A DNA stretch of 64,000 nucleotides from Thermoanaerobacter pseudethanolicus ATCC 33223 (lineage in GTDB: Bacteria > Bacillota > Thermoanaerobacteria > Thermoanaerobacterales > Thermoanaerobacteraceae), in contig NC_010321.1 of assembly GCF_000019085.1 (NCBI RefSeq), positions 1,186,501 to 1,250,500 of the forward strand, written 5' to 3'. Shown one piece after another: positions 1 to 8,515 of the stretch. A program made the translations under genes and the position numbers. The notes below the pieces were generated by a model. The model saw only the letters and a list, made by a program, of their open reading frames with translations. It ran no database searches and was not told where the DNA came from. Each line of letters opens with the position of its first letter. Position 1 is the stretch's first letter.

Positions 1-2
1 CC

Positions 3-860
3 CTCGTAGGCATGAGATTAAGGCGCGTTCCGCCGGATAAGATAGTGAAACCGCTGATCAAAGCCATCAAAGCAGGGCAGGATGTGGAAATAAACAAGCT
101 TGAGGCCCATTACCTGGCCGGGGGTAATGTGGACAAGGTCATAGATGCCTTGATAGCGGCCCAGAGGGCGAACATCTCCTTGGAGTTCGAGAGGGCGGCG
201 GCCATAGACCTGGCGGGGCGGGATGTGCTGCACGCCGTTCAGATGAGTGTAAACCCTAAGGTCATCGAGACTCCGGTAGTAGCTGCTGTAGCCAAGGATG
301 GCATCGAGGTGAAGGTAAAAGCACGGGTTACCGTGAGGGCTAATATCGACCGGTTGGTGGGCGGTGCCGGTGAGGAGACCATAATAGCCCGTGTGGGCGA
401 GGGTATTGTTACTACCGTGGGCTCATCCAATAGCCATAAAGAAGTGCTGGAAAACCCGGACTCTATTTCAAGGACTGTGCTGAATAAGGGTCTTGATGCC
501 GGAACCGCCTTTGAGATTTTATCAATAGACATTGCTGACGTGGATGTGGGAAGGAATATCGGTGCGCGGCTTCAGATCGATCAGGCCGAAGCCGATAAGC
601 GGATTGCCCAGGCCAAAGCCGAGGAGCGAAGGGCTATGGCCGTGGCGAGAGAACAGGAAATGAAAGCTATGGTTCAGGAAATGAGGGCGAAGGTGGTCGA
701 GGCGGAGGCCGAAGTTCCCAAGGCTATGGCCGAAGCTCTGCGCACCGGAAAGATCGGAGTTATGGACTATTACAACATGAGAAACGTTATAGCCGATACC
801 ATGATGAGGGAATCCTTCTCAAAACTGGGGCAGGAGAGGCAGCAGGAGGAAAAAGAATAA
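3..860 (+). CDS. floA: Flotillin-like protein FloA, 5' end outside window
   Basis: Encodes most of a FloA-type bacterial flotillin, a membrane scaffold that organises ordered lipid domains. The frame is open to the window edge: codons for LVG precede MRLRRVPP, a junction typical of FloA, so the ATG at 12 is internal and the N-terminal membrane hairpin lies upstream. The visible part has the SPFH/band-7 core ([15 protein letters not shown]) and then an Ala/Glu/Lys-rich coiled-coil tail from roughly residue 190 of the visible part, with repeated AEA/EEA motifs, ending in a charged EEKE tail. GC is high (36 of 60 bases at 361-420), unlike the AT-rich genes after 2 kb. The next gene starts 15 bp later, so the two are probably co-transcribed. 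Confidence 0.93.
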
Positions 861-875
861 AGGCGGTGAGTCTTC

Positions 876-1355
876 GTGGATTTTGATAACCTTTTATCCT
901 TGATCGTTTTTGTATTTTTAGTAGCCAATTGGGTGCGCAAGCTGCTGGGCAGGAAGCAAAAGCCCGGCAGACCCCGGAAGATTCCAGTAGGAACACCTCA
1001 ATTGGGGGAAGAAATTAAATCCTTTAATGATGCCTTTCCGAAAAAGCCAGAATATGCTTCTGAACCCATTGCAGGAGTAAGTGCAGCGGACGAACCCTAT
1101 AACGGCCTTGAATCGAATATTAAAACAGAGTCTGGATCTAGTTTTGAAGATTACGAATTCGAATCCGAACTAATTGGTGAGGGCGAAATGGAAAACTATA
1201 TGCCCCATAGACAGGCGGAAGTAGGGCAGGAACCGATAGTGCTTACCAAAAAAGAAAAGCAGCTCTTCGCCCGTGAAGAGGAAATTATAAAGGGTTTCTT
1301 ATTCCATGAGCTATTCGGCAGCCCCCTTTCCAAAAGGGTTCATTCCGGCCGTTGA
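876..1355 (+). CDS. Small membrane-anchored protein, floA-linked
   Basis: Predicted 159-aa protein with a GTG start, preceded by GGCGGTGAG. Residues about 5-22 form one membrane segment (LLSLIVFVFLVANWV), followed by a basic stretch (RKLLGRKQKPGRPRK), a long acidic low-complexity middle and a C-terminal motif of the type IIKGFLFHELFGSP. A similar tail (I-x-x-x-E-x-L-G-x-P) occurs in small proteins near flotillin/NfeD genes, from memory and not checked. It likely sits in the membrane with a cytoplasmic tail next to FloA. The specific role is unknown. GC is intermediate, falling towards the 3' end. Confidence 0.7.
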   Translation: MDFDNLLSLIVFVFLVANWVRKLLGRKQKPGRPRKIPVGTPQLGEEIKSFNDAFPKKPEYASEPIAGVSAADEPYNGLESNIKTESGSSFEDYEFESELIGEGEMENYMPHRQAEVGQEPIVLTKKEKQLFAREEEIIKGFLFHELFGSPLSKRVHSGR

Positions 1356-1482
1356 AGGAGACAAGGAAAGCCTCCATACTTTACAGAGGCTGGACGTGTT
1401 CAGAAAGGTAAGGGATGAAATTAAAATCAGGTTAAAGGGTAACAACACCATGCAAAAAGAAAAAATTAAAAAAATTGTGTAA
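1306..1482 (+). pseudogene. Possible tail of an ArsC/LMW-phosphatase-like gene
   Basis: A frame overlapping the end of the previous gene is open from 1291 to the TAA at 1480-1482 and ends just before a hairpin terminator. It contains VFRKVRDEIKIRL, which resembles the last helix of arsenate reductases and low-molecular-weight tyrosine phosphatases (FR-x-VRD-x-I). Nothing of the catalytic CX5R loop is present, so this is read as a leftover 3' end and not a working gene. The match is short and could be chance. Confidence 0.3.
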
Positions 1483-1496
1483 AGTACAAGTTCGTA

Positions 1497-1525
1497 AAAA
1501 AGAGGCTTTTATAGCCTCTTTTCTG
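1497..1525 (+). terminator. Rho-independent terminator
   Basis: Stem AAAAAGAGGCT / AGCCTCTTTT with a short loop, followed by TTCT. It lies 15 bp after the TAA at 1482 and closes the floA-side transcription unit. Confidence 0.75.
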
Positions 1526-1720
1526 TGTGCGCCCAGCATGGGTGATAGCTAGACTGAGGGGATAAGATCGAGACAGTAACTTGTTAATTTTCGGCGAAGG
1601 TAGGCTTATCTTGGGAAAATAATTTTTGCCGCGATATCATAGATGACAAATATATTAGCTTTCTACATAATAATACAGCTTAGAAGTTACAGCATGAGTG
1701 ACATAGCTTATAATATATGA

Positions 1721-1898
1721 ATTTTAAAGGAAATTTTGGAGGAACAAAGTATCACTGTATCATTGTTGACTATAAAAAAATCTAAACCAAAAGCTTGAAG
1801 GGACAACAGTAAAAGAATACATTGAGCAAAAGAAAAAGCAGCTATGCAGAGATATAAAATATAACAAGTACAGCTCCTTTTTTCCCAAAGAGGTATAA
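1721..1898 (+). pseudogene. Short frameshifted gene remnant
   Basis: Two coding-looking frames meet at a run of seven A at 1774-1780. The first reads ILKEILEEQSITVSLLTIKK. The second continues NLNQKLEGTTVKEYIEQKKK and ends at the TAA at 1896-1898. Dropping one A would join them into one frame of about 58 codons. I do not recognise the family. There is no clear start or ribosome site, so a decayed fragment is the best reading. Confidence 0.3.
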
Positions 1899-1922
1899 GA
1901 TAATTAGTTTATGGGTAAAATA

Positions 1923-1977
1923 AAAACACCTCATATTCCTATTTATAACACTAGAGTTTAGTAGTATGAGGTGTTTT
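1923..1977. terminator. 13-bp hairpin with a long loop
   Basis: Perfect arms AAAACACCTCATA (1923-1935) and TATGAGGTGTTTT (1965-1977) enclose a 29-nt loop. A-rich and T-rich flanks, and a run of nine T near 1991, allow termination. The long loop is unusual for a simple terminator; it could also be the end of a lost small element. Confidence 0.5.
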
Positions 1978-2024
1978 AAACGAAGGCAAATTTTTTTTTG
2001 GTGCCCAAATATACTAAACTAAAA

Positions 2025-2039
2025 ATTGACAAAGTCAAT
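2025..2039. promoter_or_regulatory. Small dyad upstream of dacF
   Basis: ATTGAC-AAA-GTCAAT is a perfect 6-bp dyad about 55 bp before the dacF start. It contains a TTGACA -35-like hexamer, but no good -10 follows at normal spacing. It may be an operator or part of a non-sigma-A promoter; weak evidence. Confidence 0.25.
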
Positions 2040-2093
2040 ATTGATGTGGAAAAGAAGCATCATAAGTGAGGTGTAAAAAACTATAACTATAAC

Positions 2094-3242
2094 ATGTATA
2101 AAATGAAAAAATTTGTGCTTTATCTTTTTATTTTGCTGTATTTTATGTCTTCTGTAAAAGTGTATGCTGAGAGCTATCCTTCTATCTCTGCTAAAGCAGC
2201 AATTGTAATGGACCAAGAGACAGGGAGAGTGTTATATGAAAAAAATCCTCATGAAAAGCTGCCAATGGCAAGCACCACAAAAATAATGACTTTATTGGTG
2301 GCTTTAGAAAAAGGTAATTTAAATGATATTGTAACTGTCAGCAAGAGGGCTGCAAGTGTTGGAGGTTCGTCTATTTGGCTTTCGCCAGGAGAAAAAATTG
2401 ATATGGAAAGCTTGCTTTATGGACTTATGCTAAACTCAGGGAACGATGCTGCCACAGCTATTGCAGAACATATAGGTGGTAGTGTAGAAAATTTTATCGA
2501 AATTATGAACCAAAAAGCAAGGGAAATAGGGGCATATAATACACATTTTGTGACACCTTCTGGTTTAGATATTGGTATTGATGACCATTATACTACCGCT
2601 TATGATTTAGCCTTAATAACGAGGTATGCTTTTAGATATCCTAAATTTGCAGAGATTGTATCAACAAAAGAAAAGACAATTCCTTGGGAAGGGAGAGAAT
2701 GGGATAGATATTTGAGGAATAAAAATAAGCTCTTATGGATATACGAAGGAGCAGATGGAGTAAAAACTGGATTTACTAATAAAGCAGGTAGGTGTCTTGT
2801 ATCTTCTGCTTCAAGAGAGGGAAGGAGATTTATTGCAGTTGTTTTAAATAGTCCTCCTATGTGGGAAGATTCCATGAAAATATTAGATTATGCTTTTTCA
2901 AAGTACAAACCCTATAAAGTTTTAGAAAAAGGGGAATTAATTAAGAAGATAAAAGTAGAAGGTGGAAAAGAAAATAGTGTATCGGTTGTAAGTGAGAGAG
3001 AATGTATCATTCCGGCATTAGAAGATGAGAAGCAGGATGTGAATTTAGAATTTCATTTTCCCAAAAGTGTGAAAGCTCCTGTTGAAAAAGGTGAAAAAAT
3101 AGGTTATGTGACAGTAAAAATAGGAGAAGAAAAAATTTGTGATGTTAATTGTGTAGCCTTAAAGAAGGTGGAACAAGAAGATTTTGGTTACAATTTTCAA
3201 AAGATAATAAAAAATTGGTTAAAGGTGCTAAATCCCTCTTGA
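2094..3242 (+). CDS. dacF: D-alanyl-D-alanine carboxypeptidase (DacF/PBP5 type)
   Basis: Exported penicillin-binding protein that removes the terminal D-Ala from peptidoglycan stem peptides. Residues 4-25 form a signal peptide (basic start, hydrophobic core, VYA cleavage-like motif). The catalytic motifs are all present: S60-x-x-K63 (STTK), S115-G-N117 and K224-T-G226. About 110 residues after these form the beta-rich PBP5 C-terminal domain, and the tail FGYNFQKIIKNWLKVL looks like an amphipathic membrane anchor. Length 382 aa is normal. The start is uncertain: GAGGTG lies about 20 bp before the first ATG, further than usual, and ATG at 2103 is an alternative. The hairpin terminator overlaps the stop codon. 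The dacF name is by family; dacB or a vegetative paralogue is possible. Confidence 0.93.
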   Translation: MYKMKKFVLYLFILLYFMSSVKVYAESYPSISAKAAIVMDQETGRVLYEKNPHEKLPMASTTKIMTLLVALEKGNLNDIVTVSKRAASVGGSSIWLSPGEKIDMESLLYGLMLNSGNDAATAIAEHIGGSVENFIEIMNQKAREIGAYNTHFVTPSGLDIGIDDHYTTAYDLALITRYAFRYPKFAEIVSTKEKTIPWEGREWDRYLRNKNKLLWIYEGADGVKTGFTNKAGRCLVSSASREGRRFIAVVLNSPPMWEDSMKILDYAFSKYKPYKVLEKGELIKKIKVEGGKENSVSVVSERECIIPALEDEKQDVNLEFHFPKSVKAPVEKGEKIGYVTVKIGEEKICDVNCVALKKVEQEDFGYNFQKIIKNWLKVLNPS

Positions 3243-3264
3243 GTATAACTCAAGAGGGTTATTT
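3234..3264 (+). terminator. Terminator of dacF
   Basis: Perfect 11-bp stem CCCTCTTGAGT / ACTCAAGAGGG with an ATA loop, then TTATTTGTTTT. The stem includes the dacF stop codon. Confidence 0.85.
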
Positions 3265-3327
3265 GTTTTGTAATAGTTTTTAAGTTTAAAGAATATTTTA
3301 TTAGTGTGAAATTGGAGGTGAGATAAA

Positions 3328-4299
3328 TTGGCAAATAGATTAGAATGCATTGACGCAGGTACCGATTATTGCCCTTGCTATTTGGCTGAATTAAATGAGT
3401 GCATAGTATGTTCACAACTTCAAGGGAAAAATTTTTGCGATTGTAATTGGCGAGGAGTTTGTATTTTTCAGGAATTTGTTTGGGCAGGATACAAGGCTAA
3501 AGCTACCCGCAGCACGATTTTTTCTAAAGTATTAAAAAGGGAAGAAATTAACGAAGAAGTTATAATTTTGACTCTTAAAGTACCAAATAAGATGGCACGA
3601 GATTTGAATGAACCAGGTTCTTTTGTTTTTTTAAGAGGAATTTCAAGCCCACCTTTTTTTGATACTCCAATGTCAGTAATGTATGCAGACGAGCTTGAAG
3701 GAATAATCAAGATAGCTATACAAGTAAGCGGTCCAAAGACAAAATTGATTCAAAAAGCTGAGGAAGGAGAAGAGGTCTATTTAAGAGGGCCTTATTGGAA
3801 TGGACTTTTAGGTTATAGGTATATTAAAGGAACTCACAATTCTAAGGCTTTAGTTGTTTTGAGAGGAATTGCACAAGCTCCGGGGGTAATTGTTATTTCA
3901 AAACTAATAAACAACAAAAACAAAGTTATTGCTATTGTAGACAAGGGAAAAGTAGGAGTGAATTTTATAAATGACTATTTGAAAGAGTTTAATATAACGA
4001 TAATTGAAGCAGACCTTTTAAGTGAGGAAGGACAAAGAATTTTAAAGGAGTTAATTAAAGATAAAGAGATAACGGTTGTATATAGTGGAGGTTCTGATGA
4101 ACAGCATGTGAATATTTTAAATTATTTGGACTTATATAATCAAGAAGCCTATTTAGCGGTTTCAAACAATAATACCATATGCTGTGGTGAAGGAATATGT
4201 GGTTGTTGTGAAGTTCAGATAGGAGACCAAAAAGTAAGAACCTGTAAGGTTCAAGTGGATATTAGAAAAGCTTTGGAAAGGAAGATGTTACATGGTTAA
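3328..4299 (+). CDS. Iron-sulfur/FAD-NAD-binding reductase subunit (PyrK/sulfide dehydrogenase-like)
   Basis: 323-aa electron-transfer protein with a TTG start seven bases after GGAGGTGA. The N-terminus is cysteine-rich (C7, C15, C17, C25, C28, C37, C39, C45) and could bind an extra cluster. The middle follows the ferredoxin-reductase fold of PyrK and sulfide dehydrogenase (SPPFFDTPMSV for flavin, YLRGPYWNGL). The tail carries a 2Fe-2S motif, CCGEGICGCC...C, as in dihydroorotate dehydrogenase electron-transfer subunits. No pyrimidine gene is nearby, so PyrK itself is unlikely. It overlaps the next flavoprotein gene by 8 bp, so the two products probably form one complex passing electrons between NAD(P)H and an unknown partner. 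The substrate cannot be read from sequence. Confidence 0.75.
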   Translation: MANRLECIDAGTDYCPCYLAELNECIVCSQLQGKNFCDCNWRGVCIFQEFVWAGYKAKATRSTIFSKVLKREEINEEVIILTLKVPNKMARDLNEPGSFVFLRGISSPPFFDTPMSVMYADELEGIIKIAIQVSGPKTKLIQKAEEGEEVYLRGPYWNGLLGYRYIKGTHNSKALVVLRGIAQAPGVIVISKLINNKNKVIAIVDKGKVGVNFINDYLKEFNITIIEADLLSEEGQRILKELIKDKEITVVYSGGSDEQHVNILNYLDLYNQEAYLAVSNNNTICCGEGICGCCEVQIGDQKVRTCKVQVDIRKALERKMLHG

Positions 4300-5575
4300 G
4301 GTTGTTGTAATAGGTGGAGGTTGGGCTGGTTGTGCAGCTGCTTTAACAGCTCGAAAAGCAGGAGCAGAAGTAGTGCTTTTAGAAAAGACTGATATGCTTT
4401 TGGGATGTGGACTTGTGGGAGGCATAATGAGAAATAACGGGAGGTATACTGCTGCAGAAGAACTTATATATTTAGGAGGAAATGAACTTATTGAAATAAC
4501 AGACAAGGCAGCAAGACATATAAATGTAAAATTCCCTGGTCATGCTCATGCAAGTCTGTATGATGTGACAATGGTGGAACCAATGATTAGAGAGACGTTA
4601 CTTGAAAAAGGTGTTACTATTAAATTGATGGCGAGGGCTACAGATGTGGTAATGGAAAACAGCAAAAGAATAAAAGGAATAGTTTTAGCAGATGATACTA
4701 TAGAGTATGGAGATGTTTTTATAGAGACTACTGGTTCTACAGGACCTATGGGTAATTGCCTAAGATATGGAAACGGATGTGCTATGTGTATTTTAAGATG
4801 TCCTTCTTTTGGCCCTCGAATTAGCATAAGTTATAGGGCAGGTGTAGAAGACCTTTTAGGAATGAGGGCAGATGAAGTTTATGGTGCTTTTAGTGGTTCA
4901 TGTAAATTAAATAAAGAATCTTTAAGCAAAGAGATAAGAGAAAAGTTAGAAAGAGATGGAGTAGTAGTATTGCCTGTGCCTAAAGAAGATATTAACATGG
5001 AAAAATTGAATTTGAAGGTGTGTCAACAATATGCATTGCCAGAATACGCGGAAAATGTTATACTATTAGATACTGGTTATGTAAAGCTCATGACTCCTTT
5101 TTATCCATTAGAAAAACTTAGAAAAATTCCGGGCTTAGAAAGAGCACGTTATGATGACCCTTATTCTGGAGGAAAAGCTAATTCTGTAAGATATTTGTCA
5201 ATGGCACCACGAGATAATACAATGAAAGTTATAGGTTTAGATAATTTATTATGTGCAGGAGAGAAGTCTGGCTTGTTTACTGGGCATACTGAGGCAATGG
5301 TGACAGGATGTCTTGCTGGACATAACAGTGTAAGATTAGCTCTTGGCATGCCTCTTTTGGAGTTACCGAGGAATTTAGCTTCTGGTGATTTGATAGCATA
5401 TGCTAATGAAAGCATAAAGACGAAAGAAGGCTTGAAAAAGAGGTATACTTTTGCAGGGGCAGAATATTTTGAGAGGATGAAACAATTAGGCCTTTATACT
5501 ACTGATACCAACTTGATAAAAGAAAGGATCATGAGAAATAATTTATTAAAAATTTATGACGAAAAACTTGTATAA
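4292..5575 (+). CDS. FAD-dependent oxidoreductase with Cys cluster (GidA-like fold)
   Basis: 427-aa flavoprotein starting with a dinucleotide-binding motif (VVVIGGGWAGCAAA, residues 4-17) and an acidic end of beta-2 (VVLLEK). A second conserved region near the C-terminus (GLDNLLCAGEKSGLFTGHTEA) matches the FAD-contacting part of MnmG/TrmFO-type proteins. Near residue 165 is a cysteine cluster, CAMCILRC, suggesting an iron-sulfur centre or redox-active thiols not found in MnmG. It overlaps the preceding PyrK-like subunit by 8 bp and is most likely its partner. It lacks the length of MnmG (about 620 aa), so a tRNA-modifying role is not assumed. Substrate unknown. Confidence 0.75.
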   Translation: MVKVVVIGGGWAGCAAALTARKAGAEVVLLEKTDMLLGCGLVGGIMRNNGRYTAAEELIYLGGNELIEITDKAARHINVKFPGHAHASLYDVTMVEPMIRETLLEKGVTIKLMARATDVVMENSKRIKGIVLADDTIEYGDVFIETTGSTGPMGNCLRYGNGCAMCILRCPSFGPRISISYRAGVEDLLGMRADEVYGAFSGSCKLNKESLSKEIREKLERDGVVVLPVPKEDINMEKLNLKVCQQYALPEYAENVILLDTGYVKLMTPFYPLEKLRKIPGLERARYDDPYSGGKANSVRYLSMAPRDNTMKVIGLDNLLCAGEKSGLFTGHTEAMVTGCLAGHNSVRLALGMPLLELPRNLASGDLIAYANESIKTKEGLKKRYTFAGAEYFERMKQLGLYTTDTNLIKERIMRNNLLKIYDEKLV

Positions 5576-5597
5576 ACGAAAAAATGGGTGAACACAA

Positions 5598-6308
5598 ATG
5601 GAAAGGTTGCAAAAATACTTAGCAGAATGTGGAATAGCCTCACGAAGAAAGTGCGAAGAGTATATTTTACAAGGCCGTGTAAAAGTAAATGGAAAAGTAG
5701 TAAAAGAGTTGGGAGTAAAAATCAATCCTGATGTTGACATAATTGAATTTGATGATAAAATTGTGAGAAGAGAAAAGAAAAAAGTTTATATTATGTTAAA
5801 TAAGCCAACAGGATATATTACTTCCGTAAAAGACCAGTTTGGCAGGCCTACAGTGATGGACTTAGTTAAAGTTAAGGAAAGAATATATCCTGTTGGCCGC
5901 TTAGATTATGATACATCAGGGCTTCTGTTACTCACAAATGATGGGGAGATAGCCAATATCTTAATGCATCCTCGACATGAAATTGTGAAGACGTATATTG
6001 CAAAAATCAAAGGAATTCCAACACAAGAAGAGTTGGAAAGGTTTAGAAATGGACTTTTGATAGGAGATTATTTGACTTCGAAAGCAGAAATAGAGATTTT
6101 AGCAGTTAAAAATGGGACAAGTGTTGTAGAAATAAAAATTCATGAAGGGAAAAATAGACAAGTTAGAAGAATGTGTGAGGCTATTGGACATCCTGTTATT
6201 TCTCTTACAAGAACTAAAATTGGTGACTTGTCTTTAGAAGGGTTAAAACCAGGAAAGTGGAGGTATTTGACACAAAAGGAAATAGATTATTTAAAAAGCT
6301 TGAGGTGA
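5598..6308 (+). CDS. rluB: RsuA/RluB-family pseudouridine synthase
   Basis: Isomerises a uridine in rRNA to pseudouridine. Residues 1-60 form an S4 RNA-binding domain (LQKYLAECGIASRRKCEE, V-x-VNGKVV). The catalytic domain has the family motif GRLDYDTSGLLLLTNDGE, whose first Asp is the nucleophile, and a later EGKNRQVRRM motif. Length 236 aa fits RluB/RsuA of Firmicutes; RluB (23S rRNA) is the usual assignment but RsuA (16S) cannot be excluded. ATG start after GGGTGA. The GNAT gene follows 3 bp after the stop. Confidence 0.9.
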   Translation: MERLQKYLAECGIASRRKCEEYILQGRVKVNGKVVKELGVKINPDVDIIEFDDKIVRREKKKVYIMLNKPTGYITSVKDQFGRPTVMDLVKVKERIYPVGRLDYDTSGLLLLTNDGEIANILMHPRHEIVKTYIAKIKGIPTQEELERFRNGLLIGDYLTSKAEIEILAVKNGTSVVEIKIHEGKNRQVRRMCEAIGHPVISLTRTKIGDLSLEGLKPGKWRYLTQKEIDYLKSLR

Positions 6309-6311
6309 AGT

Positions 6312-6689
6312 ATGTTTTCAGTTAACTTTGCTAAAGCAGAGGATTTCGAAATTATTAAAAAAATTGCTAATGAGTGTAATTTAAAGGGAACTTTAAATTT
6401 TTTTGAAGAGATTTTCATGATTGCAAGAGAAGACAAGCCTTTTGGTTTTATTTCTATGAAAGTAGAAATTAATAATGCTATAATAACTAATTTGGCAATT
6501 TTGCCTTCCTACAGGGATAAGGGGGTTGAAAATTTAATGGTAAGAGTAGTACTTAATCATGCCCTAGATATGGGGTTAGAAAATGCTTGTGTCAATATAC
6601 CTTTTTATAAAGATTTTTTTTGTAAATTAGGTTTTAAAGAAAAAGGCGATTTTCAGATAGTTAAATTAAGAGAGTTTTTTGGAGAGTGA
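6312..6689 (+). CDS. GNAT-family acetyltransferase
   Basis: 125-aa acetyl-CoA-dependent N-acetyltransferase. Motif A is seen as NLAILPSYRDKGVENLM, with the beta-4 strand and pyrophosphate-binding loop RDKGV in place of the classical R-x-x-G-x-G/A; the second glycine is lost, so binding may be weaker. The ribosome site GAGGTGA spans the end of the upstream gene, so the two are translationally close. The substrate is unknown. Resemblance to the acetyltransferase arm of ArgA is only general. Confidence 0.7.
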   Translation: MFSVNFAKAEDFEIIKKIANECNLKGTLNFFEEIFMIAREDKPFGFISMKVEINNAIITNLAILPSYRDKGVENLMVRVVLNHALDMGLENACVNIPFYKDFFCKLGFKEKGDFQIVKLREFFGE

Positions 6690-6734
6690 GATATTTTTTT
6701 AAATATATTATTAAAAATCTTGGAGGTGTTTTCA

Positions 6735-7568
6735 ATGGAATTATGGTTTACAGAAAATCAGGATGAAAATTTGAGATTTTCTTTGAAAGTTAAAGAAACA
6801 TTGGTGGTAGAAAAAACTCCTTATCAACATTTAGCAATACTCGATACATATCAATTTGGAAGAGTATTAACTTTAGATGGTATACTTCAAACCACTGAAA
6901 AAGATGAATTTGTATATCATGAGATGATAGTACATGTACCCCTCTTTACTCATAAAAATCCAAAAAGCGTATTAATTGTTGGAGGCGGAGATGGAGGCTC
7001 AGTAAGAGAGGTCTTAAAGCACCCTTCTGTAGAAAGAGTAGTTTTGGCAGAAATTGACGAGGCAGTAGTGAGAAATTCTAAAAAATATCTTCCTACAATA
7101 AGCCAGGCATTAGATGACCCAAGAGTAGAAATAATGATTGGAGATGGAATTAAATATGTTAATGAACACAAAAATGAATTTGATGTGGTAATAGTGGATT
7201 CTACTGACCCAATTGGGCCAGCTGTAGGTCTTTTTACTTCTGATTTTTATAAAGCCGTATATGAATGCTTGAAAGAAGATGGTATTATTGTGGCTCAGAC
7301 AGAATCACCTTTTATTTATGGAAAATTGATAAACAAACTCAGCAAAATGTTCAAAGAAATATATCCTATTACAAAAGCATATATAGCAACAATACCGACT
7401 TATCCAGGAAGTTTGTGGACTTTTACCATGGGTTCAAAAAAATATGACCCTGAAGAAGTGGACATAAATTCTATTCCAAGAATAGATACTAAATACTATA
7501 CACCTGAAATTCACAAAGCGGCCTTTGTACTGCCTAAATTTGTGAAGGATATTTTTGATGAGGTGTAA
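6735..7568 (+). CDS. speE: Spermidine synthase / aminopropyltransferase
   Basis: Transfers an aminopropyl group from decarboxylated S-adenosylmethionine to putrescine or agmatine. Motifs include [27 protein letters not shown], the nucleotide-binding loop [16 protein letters not shown] and the catalytic region [12 protein letters not shown]. The start is set at ATG 6735 (MELWFTE), seven bases after GGAGGTG at 6722-6728; a TTG further upstream lies inside the ribosome site. 277 aa, normal. The stop is adjacent to speB, whose ribosome site lies inside the last codons. Together with speB and speD (31 kb) this makes a complete polyamine route. Confidence 0.95.
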   Translation: MELWFTENQDENLRFSLKVKETLVVEKTPYQHLAILDTYQFGRVLTLDGILQTTEKDEFVYHEMIVHVPLFTHKNPKSVLIVGGGDGGSVREVLKHPSVERVVLAEIDEAVVRNSKKYLPTISQALDDPRVEIMIGDGIKYVNEHKNEFDVVIVDSTDPIGPAVGLFTSDFYKAVYECLKEDGIIVAQTESPFIYGKLINKLSKMFKEIYPITKAYIATIPTYPGSLWTFTMGSKKYDPEEVDINSIPRIDTKYYTPEIHKAAFVLPKFVKDIFDEV

Positions 7569-7569
7569 T

Positions 7570-8436
7570 ATGATAGAAGGAAAATATTTTGTTGATCCGG
7601 GAAAGTTTTTAGGGGCTACTGAAGATTATGAAAAGGCAGAGGTAGTTATACTAGGTTTGCCTATGGATTACACAGTGAGTTTCAAAGCAGGAAGCCGCTT
7701 TGGACCTGCTGCCATAAGGCAAGCCTCTTATGGTTTAGAATATTATAGTGTGTATTTAGATAGGAGGTTGGAAGATAAGAAATTTTATGATTTAGGAGAT
7801 TTAGTACTTCCTTATGGGAATGTGAAAAAGAGTCTAGATTTAATCTCAAAAGCTACAGAAGACATTTTGAAAAGTGGAAAAAAAGGATTGTTCTTGGGTG
7901 GAGAACATTTAGTGACTTATGGAATTTTAAAAGAGTACTTAAAAAAATATGGGGATAACCTTGTAATCCTTCATTTTGATGCCCATACTGATTTAAGAGA
8001 AGAATTTTTCGGTGAAGCTTATTCTCACGCCACAGTAATGAAAAAAGTATGGGATATTGCTAAAGGTATTAAAATGTATAATTTTGGGATAAGGTCAGGT
8101 GAAAAAGAAGAATTTGAGTTTGCAGAAAAAAATACCCACATGTTTTTGTATGAAGTAGTTGAACCTTTGAAAGGTGTAATTGATGATATAAAAGATTATC
8201 CAATTTATATTAGCTGGGATATAGATGTTGTAGACCCTGCTTTTGCACCAGGCACTGGTACACCAGAACCAGGGGGAATAACCACAAAAGAGGCATTAGA
8301 GGCAATTCATATTTTAAAAGATTTAAATGTAGTTGGGATGGATTTGGTGGAAGTCTCGCCTTCTCACGATATAGCTGGTATAACCTCTATTTTAGCAGCT
8401 AAACTTATAAGGGAATCTATCCTTTCCTTCTTCTAA
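7570..8436 (+). CDS. speB: Agmatinase-family ureohydrolase
   Basis: Hydrolyses agmatine, or N1-aminopropylagmatine in some thermophiles, to the amine plus urea. The binuclear manganese ligands of the arginase fold are visible: GGEH near residue 110, HFDAHTDLR near 135 and SWDIDVVDPAFAPGTGTPEPGG near 216. Start chosen at ATG 7570 (MIEGKYF), four bases after GAGGTG; ATG 7558 and TTG 7555 sit in or before that site. 288 aa. Directly downstream of speE and ended by a small terminator, so one operon. Confidence 0.94.
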   Translation: MIEGKYFVDPGKFLGATEDYEKAEVVILGLPMDYTVSFKAGSRFGPAAIRQASYGLEYYSVYLDRRLEDKKFYDLGDLVLPYGNVKKSLDLISKATEDILKSGKKGLFLGGEHLVTYGILKEYLKKYGDNLVILHFDAHTDLREEFFGEAYSHATVMKKVWDIAKGIKMYNFGIRSGEKEEFEFAEKNTHMFLYEVVEPLKGVIDDIKDYPIYISWDIDVVDPAFAPGTGTPEPGGITTKEALEAIHILKDLNVVGMDLVEVSPSHDIAGITSILAAKLIRESILSFF

Positions 8437-8439
8437 AAA

Positions 8440-8466
8440 TTTTGAGCCTTTTGGCTCTTTTTTTAT
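8440..8466 (+). terminator. Terminator of speE-speB
   Basis: Stem GAGCC-TTTT-GGCTC followed by seven T, just after the speB stop codon. Confidence 0.7.
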
Positions 8467-8488
8467 TTTGTTTCTTTTGAAAAAATAG

Positions 8489-8494
8489 TATAAT
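8489..8494 (+). promoter_or_regulatory. -10 box before the carboxyltransferase gene
   Basis: A perfect TATAAT lies 22 bp before the ATG at 8516 and after the speB terminator. The -35 region (around 8467-8472) is poor, so the assignment is tentative. Confidence 0.35.
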
Positions 8495-8515
8495 ATATTA
8501 TGAGGAGGTATTAAT

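Larger units (their letters stand above)
1483..2093. other. Gene-poor gap at a composition boundary
   Basis: This 611-bp stretch separates the GC-rich floA pair from the AT-rich dacF side. It holds a terminator, the frameshifted remnant at 1721-1898, a second hairpin at 1923-1977 and a small dyad before dacF. Nothing else coding was seen on either strand; the minus-strand frame across 2019-2216 runs antisense into dacF and has no support. Confidence 0.6.

Noticed and set aside
2019-2216. 65-aa minus-strand frame before dacF
   Set aside because: Overlaps the dacF signal-peptide region antisense, with no ribosome site and biased composition.
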